Source: Liquidambar formosana
Lineage: Eukaryota; Streptophyta; Magnoliopsida; Saxifragales; Altingiaceae
NCBI GenBank assembly: GCA_039720395.1
Contig: CM077823.1
Location: forward strand, 38,546,536-38,610,535
Direction of reading: 5' to 3'
Length of the DNA stretch: 64,000 nucleotides
Within the stretch, counting starts at the first letter, position 1, and every line of letters starts with the position of its first letter. The notes under the pieces are model-generated. The model was given only the letters and a program-made list of their open reading frames with translations, made no database searches and was not told where the DNA came from. The position numbers and the translations under genes were made by a program. Positions 58,209 to 64,000 of the stretch are shown here, piece by piece.

Positions 58209-60702
58209 TGTAACGACCCAAAATTGGGGCCATTAGTTAAGTAGTAAGAAAACAACTTTTAAAGCCAAATTTGGTGGATGTTTAATAGAAATAATTCTTT
58301 TGAAAATATTTTTAGAAAATTCGGCATGGTCCCGTCTGTAAATAGGACATACCGAGTTATCGACTAGTCATAAAACCTGTAAAAAACACATTTATAAGCT
58401 TTTCCAGCCATCCACACAATATTTCAAAAATAAAGAAATCTACGGGCTATATTGTAGTCACATGGGTCTCATTCAGATATACATCCACTACTCAATTAAT
58501 TATTACAGGCCATGAAATTAAAATTAATACATGCCTAGGTTCAAAGCCTATCTTAAATACTCTCTACATGAATGCAACCATGTCGATGCGCTCCCAAAAC
58601 CCAAGGTCAATTTAGCTTTGAAAATACGACCTGCAAGAAAACTGTGGAGGAATGAGCTACATGCTCAGTAGGAAAACATTTCTCACAATAATCCCAAGGT
58701 TTTAAAAACCATAATTTATATACTTTTCAAGATTCCTGCAAAACTATTGATTAGTTTGTAATAAAATTTTCAGTAAATGAAACTGATACATATATAAAGA
58801 AATAAACTGCGGAAGTTTAAATCATTTGATACCAACACTCCTTTTTATCTTTAAAAAGGTAAGAAATAACTCAAGTTATTTATAATTCATTATCATTATT
58901 TCCAAATTCCATATCACGGCCTTATAAGCCAATAATCATCAACCGCCATATCCGGCAATCCATAACATCAGTCTTTCAAACTGATAAATCCTCCCCAGGT
59001 CATGCGGGGCCCTCGCGCGCGGAAAATAAAGGGAAACACTATGGATCCTACCTGGTCCAGAAAGTAATCCCATCTTGAGGAAACACTATGATCCTATTTG
59101 GACCAGAAAGTAACCTCATATTCAGGCACATAGCCTAGGACTAAAGGATAGGAAAACACGGCAAGACGTCCCTTTCCTTTGGGACCGCAGTAATCCTATC
59201 TCCAGTAGCCCTCATCACCATATCCATTATTATCACCACTTATTTGTTCATTTATTAATTTTCCATAATTCTCACATAATCCGGAAAATTATATATATTT
59301 TCCAAAACCACATAATAGGTTTATTCTTAGAAAACCATTGGAAATAACTCCATAATTCCCATATAAACCGGAAAATTTTATATATATAAATTTTCCAAGA
59401 AAACCATATAACAGGTGGGTTCATAAAAATCACAATAAATAACCCCCATAAATCATTTTCCAATGAATGATTTCAAAAACAACATTTTTATAACGAAAAT
59501 GATGTGAATCAAACCCTAAGTTTCCCACAATTTGTAAAACCTAGCAAATATATACCTCATGCATGATATTTATGCAGAAACTACCAAATACATGTAAATC
59601 TACATGATTTATACCCAAACCCCCATGCAACAAGGGTTTAAAATGAGAAAATGTCCCCTACCTCATAAATGAGTGATGCAAATGCCAAACCATACCTACA
59701 CGCACGTAGATCGGGCCAAAATATGTTGAATCCAAGCGTGTCGGCATCGGATCGGGGCTGCCATGCTCCCGCGAGACACCCACGACCTCCCCCGTCACTC
59801 TCCTTCTCTCATTCTCTCTCTCTCTTGGCTGGAAAAGTAGGGAAGGATCCAGAATTTTCGTGGGTGAAAGGGTTTATATAGAAAAGGGGGCCAAAAGGGT
59901 CATTTTACCCCTCTATTAAAACTGTCCACCGACACTTTCAGACGGCTGAAAAATATTTTCAGCTGGCTGAAAATGCCCAACACAAAATAAGCCTCTCTGG
60001 AATTTTCAGTCGGCTGACTTGAACTTTCAGCCGACTGAAAATGGTCTTTCAGACGGCTGAAACATGTTTCAGCCGTCTGAAATGCACAGACAGCCAAAAA
60101 TAAACAGTCAGTCAGCAACTCTCCATCAGCACAGACATCAGCCTTATTTTCATCCAAAACATTTAAGTAATCTTCTCCATCTTTATATTATCCTTTTACT
60201 TTAAGTTATTTAATGAAAATAAGCAAATAACCCCCCATTTGAATCCAAATAAAATATCAGAAAAATCAAATACCCAATATATCAAAATCTCATTTCCAAG
60301 TTTTAGTACAAAATCCGTCGCCCGACAGATTTTCCTAAAACAAACATGTGAGGAAACCAATCCAAACATGCTAATAAAATCCCATAAAATCACAGAAGTC
60401 TTATAATATTATAAACTTCTATTACCGCCAAAAATTATCTTTAAAAACGAAGATTTACGAAAACTCATTTTTTTCTCCCATACTTAGCCAAATTTCAGCA
60501 GCTTAACCCGAAACTAGCAAATAAGGCTCAACACTCACATAAGATACTCAATCCATCAAAATAAGCATTGAAACACATATAATATCATATTATCGTACAA
60601 ATGGATTACCTTTACATTAGGTTATCCAACAAATGAAGGGATTAACTACTCTAATCATATATTAAGTGGTAATAATCCCTATTAAGAAAACGGGTCCTCA
60701 CA
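58209..60702 (-). mobile_element. 2.5-kb solo LTR of a Ty3/Gypsy-type (Tekay/Del-like) element
   Basis: The ends TGTAACGACCC and GGGTCCTCACA are an inverted pair, and a perfect 5-bp target duplication TACAT flanks them (58204-58208 and 60703-60707). On the minus strand the LTR begins TGTGAGGACCC and ends GGGTCGTTACA. That end is familiar from plant chromovirus LTRs of the Tekay/Del group, whose LTRs are unusually long. A TATA box TATATAAACC lies on the minus strand at 59880-59871, with a palindrome cluster just upstream. There are also two tandem duplications (about 59030-59130 and 59270-59420). No gag or pol is adjacent. Confidence 0.9.
59936..60082. promoter_or_regulatory. Cluster of six TTTCAGnCGnCTGAAA-type palindromes in the LTR
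   Basis: Six variants of a 16-bp palindrome lie in about 150 bp. Examples are TTTCAGACGGCTGAAA (59936-59951) and TTTCAGCCGTCTGAAA (60067-60082). They sit about 60-200 bp upstream of the minus-strand TATA box at 59880-59871, that is, in the U3 enhancer position of the LTR. Regulatory function is inferred from position and symmetry. Confidence 0.6.
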
Positions 60703-60707
60703 TACAT

Positions 60708-61943
60708 ATTTTCAACTTTAAGTATCATCTAGTTAACGAAAAAAAACACTTTTATGTATCATTTAGTTTGTTTATTTCATTATGCAATTTCCTTTTTTCT
60801 TTTAATTTTTCTTTTTTGGATTATTGCCAATGCAAGTTAACCATAGGGGTGGAATAGCGGTTCCTGAAACTTACATCACTAGAAATGAAAGGTCTAAATA
60901 ATTTCAACTTCTCTATTTTGTTTGATAAGCAAAAAATGATAAAAAAATAGGATAATCAGTCATGGTAACTCTACGTATGTTTGACCATAGTAGCTCCACT
61001 GCCCGTTGAGGAACTAGGAGGGGCATGAATAAGTCTACAAATGAGTGAATTGCATGCGCTCGATCACTTAAGCCAGTTGAGTCATAACCTAACTTCAATC
61101 CCACCAAAGCTAGGTTAATTAGTGACTCCAAAACATGAGTAAGACTATCTCAAAACAAATACATGTCACGCCACTAACCCTAAAACTCAAACCCTAAACC
61201 CTTGGTGGTATCTAGTTTTGATTTCTTATTTCCTCAAAACAAAGTCTTGCTGCCAATCAAAGATCTGGTTTTTGGCTTCTCATTTCCTCTAAAGTCTACT
61301 CATGCATCAAGTCAACTCCTAAACTCAAAAAAGTGGAATAATAGTTTCTAAAACATAGATCACAAATTCACAATAAATGAAGCTAGGGTCTAATTTTGAC
61401 TTCCCATTTCCTCAATCAAAGGTCTAATTTTTGGCTTATTACTTCCCCTAAAATCTAATAATCAATCACGTTAATGTCAAATGTTATTCTTGATGCCCCA
61501 TGTTGGCTAAAATATCACTGGTGCGAGTGTTTATTACTCTTGGGATGGGGTTTGAACTTTGAACAAAGAGCTACTCATTCGTTGACTTCACGGAGCAATG
61601 GAAGTTTCACATATCTCGCGTCACAGTCAGAAATGACCTTTCTAGCAAGACACGTGATACCGAGCATATTTTGCGAAAGATTCCAGGTGTGGTTCCATTC
61701 CTATGAAAAATCCCATGCAAAATAAATAGTTTCCCCAAACTCTCCATGCATCATCAAGGCATGCTTTGGTGGTAACATGAGTGGGCATCATAAAAACTAA
61801 TATGATGACTTGTCAAGTAATGGGATCATACTTAGTTTGCACAAATGTTTCACTTTGTTCAAATAATTTGATTTAAATAGATTATTTGTGTAACTAAGAT
61901 CGTTCAATGAGGCTAGTTTAAATAGATTATTTGTATAATTAAT
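60708..61943. other. Intergenic DNA
   Basis: No supported exon. At about 61170-61200 there is an ACCCTAAA/AAACCCTAAACCC telomere-like phrase. At 61199-61470 two imperfect copies of a TTTTTGGCTTCTCATTTCCTC-type unit occur. Bases about 61870-61917 are the first copy of a 45-bp duplication whose second copy hosts the MITE at 61944. Confidence 0.5.
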
Positions 61944-62159
61944 GCCATGTTTGTTTAATTAGTTGGAATAAAATAGATGTAATGGAATCACATTCTAATT
62001 CATTCAAAATAGCATATTTGGACGAAGTAATTTAAATGAGAGTTGAATCCAACAATGTATTTGGATAGCCATTTTAAATCCCTCTTCATTTCAGATTACT
62101 TTAAGCGTGAAATCAAATTGCATTCTCATTCATTCAATTCTGACTAAACAAACATGATC
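61944..62159. mobile_element. Tourist-like (PIF/Harbinger) MITE, TAA target duplication
   Basis: TAA flanks both sides (61941-61943 and 62160-62162). The ends are inverted: TGCCATGTTTGTTTAATTAG and, from the right, GATCATGTTTGTTTAGTCAG. The 216-bp body is non-coding. The insertion splits the second copy of a local tandem duplication (TTTAAATAGATTATTTGT... to ...AAGATCGTT), so the uninterrupted first copy at 61870-61917 shows the empty site. Confidence 0.8.
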
Positions 62160-62162
62160 TAA

Positions 62163-63557
62163 GATCGTTTGATGAAGCTAGTTTTATTAGTATGACAAAC
62201 TGTTTGTCTATAGGGAGTGGTGAATTTCTTGCATGAGTGCTATGAAAACTAGTAAGGACAATCGAGACATTCCATTGAAGCTATGTTTCGTCCAACACCC
62301 AGATGCAATACGTTGGTAAGGGGTACTTAAAATGAATGGGTGTTGTCAAAAAAGTTAACCAAATATAGTAAAATCATTTTTTTTTTTGGGTAAACAAGAG
62401 TAAAATCTATTTAACAAATTGGAACCATAAGAAAATGTGATGAAATAATAGTAATATGAATTTTTTGGGGAAGCGATGAGAGTTGAATGACTGAATCTAA
62501 AACTTTTTACTTGACAAGTTGTCCTATTTATTCAACTCGTTCTAGCCTCAAAGGTTCAATTCAAACTATACGTAACATTGAGAAGATATTTACAAGAAAT
62601 AATATAATTTGAATAGACACATAAAGAATAATGGTGAGCGGTATGAAGAGTATACCTCCAATGTTCAAAATTCTCGTAAAAATTAAACATTTAATTTAAT
62701 TTTATAAGTGTTAATTTCTTACAAATATTCTCACGTCTCAAGAATATGCAAGAAGAAATATGGCACATATATGTTGCATGAGCATGAGGAAATAACAGGA
62801 TAGTCCCGTTAGGGTTGGTGAATGGCAACGAGTAGCACTGAAGGGGAAGCATTTGTATTGCATATGAAAATTTGCTCTTAAGTTGGTCACTTAAATCCTA
62901 CATGTCATATTGCCGCTAAAAAAAATAAAAAATTGAATCCAAATTTATATATATGTAATTTTTTGGGGTTAAAAAAATTATACTCCATATATTTCAAATT
63001 CTACACCAACTTTCCCATGGGTTTATGTATTAAAATGAGAGTATAGCATGCATGGCGCGTGCACGACACTTTGGTATTGTCGCACGCTGTATCACTCTTC
63101 CCACATGTCATATTGCCGTTACACTGCTAGACCCACTACGATTTAATATTTTTAAAAATGTTCGCATTTGACGCGCGTGTAAGACACTGCTGTGAGGTGT
63201 TTCCACTTTCTTCCAAGCCACTTGTGTGAAGGAGAAACTCAATTTTATTGAGAAATCGTATCTACCAATAATTACTTGAGCTTCTTTGTTTAAGTGCAGA
63301 CCACTGAATCATAATCATGAAGCACATAAAATTAATAAAAATATATATAATGTGGATTATTTTAACATGTGCCTTTAATGCATCAGAAAATGTGTATGCA
63401 CAATGTTTTATGCGTTTTCATATTTTTATTTATTATTTTCATTAGCTTTTATGAATTTTCACATTTTGCTATATTATTTACATAATTTTCTACGTATTTT
63501 TCTATTTCTTCATACACTTTTGCATTATTAAATGTATTTTTTATTTTGAAAACAATC
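62163..63557. other. Intergenic DNA
   Basis: AT-rich, with a GC-richer stretch at about 63045-63200 (GGCGCGTGCACGACAC, GACGCGCGTGTAAGACAC). No supported exon or clear element ends. Confidence 0.45.
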
Positions 63558-64000
63558 ATAATGTAATCCATTTAGTGGAGTGTTAGATCTATTAATTGCT
63601 ATGCATATTTTGTTTGGAAAATGGCTCTCATGCTTCAAAATTTCCTTCAGTACCTTTTTTTCTTTTTTCCTATTTTTCTCTTCTAAATATATGTTGTGTG
63701 CTCATATGCTTGTTTGCAATTCAATAAAAGATGCTGGATTGAATCGATATTCAAAGACACATTAAAAAAGCAGGCTTGTTGCGTTGGTGGATTCCACATG
63801 TAAATAAAGCACCACTAAAAATAAATAAAAGAAAATAAAAAGGAAAGAGTAGCTTTCCCTTCTAATTATATATTTAGGGTAAATTATACGAAACCCCTTC
63901 TAAAGGATAGATTAATCTCACGAGTTTCATTCAACAAATAACTCATGTAATATTCAATTGTAACAATTTACGAATTCGGTTGTAGAACTCACTTAGGAAC
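63558..64000. repeat. Repeat family R, copy D (cut by window end)
   Basis: It begins AATCCATTTAGTGGAGTGTT and follows copy B closely up to the end of the window. It is the fourth clear copy in 21 kb. Confidence 0.85.

Noticed and set aside
59030..59420. Tandem direct repeats considered as a CRISPR-like or satellite array
   Set aside because: There are only two copies of each unit, no spacers, and they lie inside a plant LTR.
59669..59881. 70-codon ORF with cleavage-like Ser/Leu run
   Set aside because: It lies wholly inside the solo LTR, overlaps its minus-strand TATA region, and has low-complexity Ser/Leu/Pro composition.
61000..61131. Minus-strand ORF at 60913-61131
   Set aside because: It shows no recognisable domain and no splice or promoter context; it is not supported as a gene.
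61170..61200. AAACCCTAAACCC as interstitial telomere
   Set aside because: It is only two units with interruptions; teloboxes of this size are common by chance or in promoters.

Overview
This window is nuclear DNA from a flowering plant, most likely a woody or otherwise large-genome eudicot. It has long AT-rich introns with GT-AG borders, two 19-exon plant-type genes, and abundant plant transposons (hAT, Mutator-like, PIF/Harbinger-like, LINE, tRNA-derived SINE and solo LTRs). The species cannot be told from the sequence. No bacterial-type operons, CRISPR arrays, rRNA or tRNA genes were seen.

Layout. (1) 1-2.1 kb: a minus-strand first exon of a plant soluble epoxide hydrolase (1723-2004). The exons that should follow it to the left are not recognisable. 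(2) 2.1-5.1 kb: intergenic, with a 203-bp tandem duplication and a 742-bp Mutator-like element ending about 35 bp before a TATA box. (3) 5.27-24.06 kb, plus strand: a complete 19-exon gene for an RBM28/Nop4-type nucleolar protein with five RRMs. All exon phases agree and the CDS totals 1004 codons plus stop. Its introns hold a hAT element, a LINE tail, a SINE and an AT-rich repeat. Exons 5 and 6 are a tandem exon duplication. (4) 26.43-33.39 kb, plus strand: a 19-exon GH35 beta-galactosidase with signal peptide, catalytic domain and C-terminal SUEL lectin domain. It has a one-base deletion in exon 17 and a GC-AG intron 17. (5) 34.7-38.5 kb: an orphan thioredoxin C-terminal exon (minus), a repeat with an embedded SINE, two C/T-rich 5'UTR-like exons, and a short coiled-coil ORF. 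(6) 38.5-64 kb: no convincing intact gene. This part is a mosaic of repeats: a MULE with ~100-bp TIRs, a large inverted duplication around a solo Copia-type LTR, four or five copies of one ~1.3-1.5 kb repeat (the last cut by the window end), a hAT MITE with perfect target duplication, LINE fragments, a second solo LTR, a 2.5-kb solo LTR with a palindrome cluster next to its TATA box, and a Tourist-like MITE.

The genes do not form a pathway. The RBM28-like protein acts in nucleolar ribosome assembly, the beta-galactosidase in the cell wall, and the epoxide hydrolase fragment in lipid-epoxide metabolism. I found no new multi-gene system. The strongest points for follow-up are the exon duplication, the beta-galactosidase frameshift, the two inverted 5'UTR-bearing arms at 44.8 and 48.8 kb, and the palindrome cluster in the long LTR.
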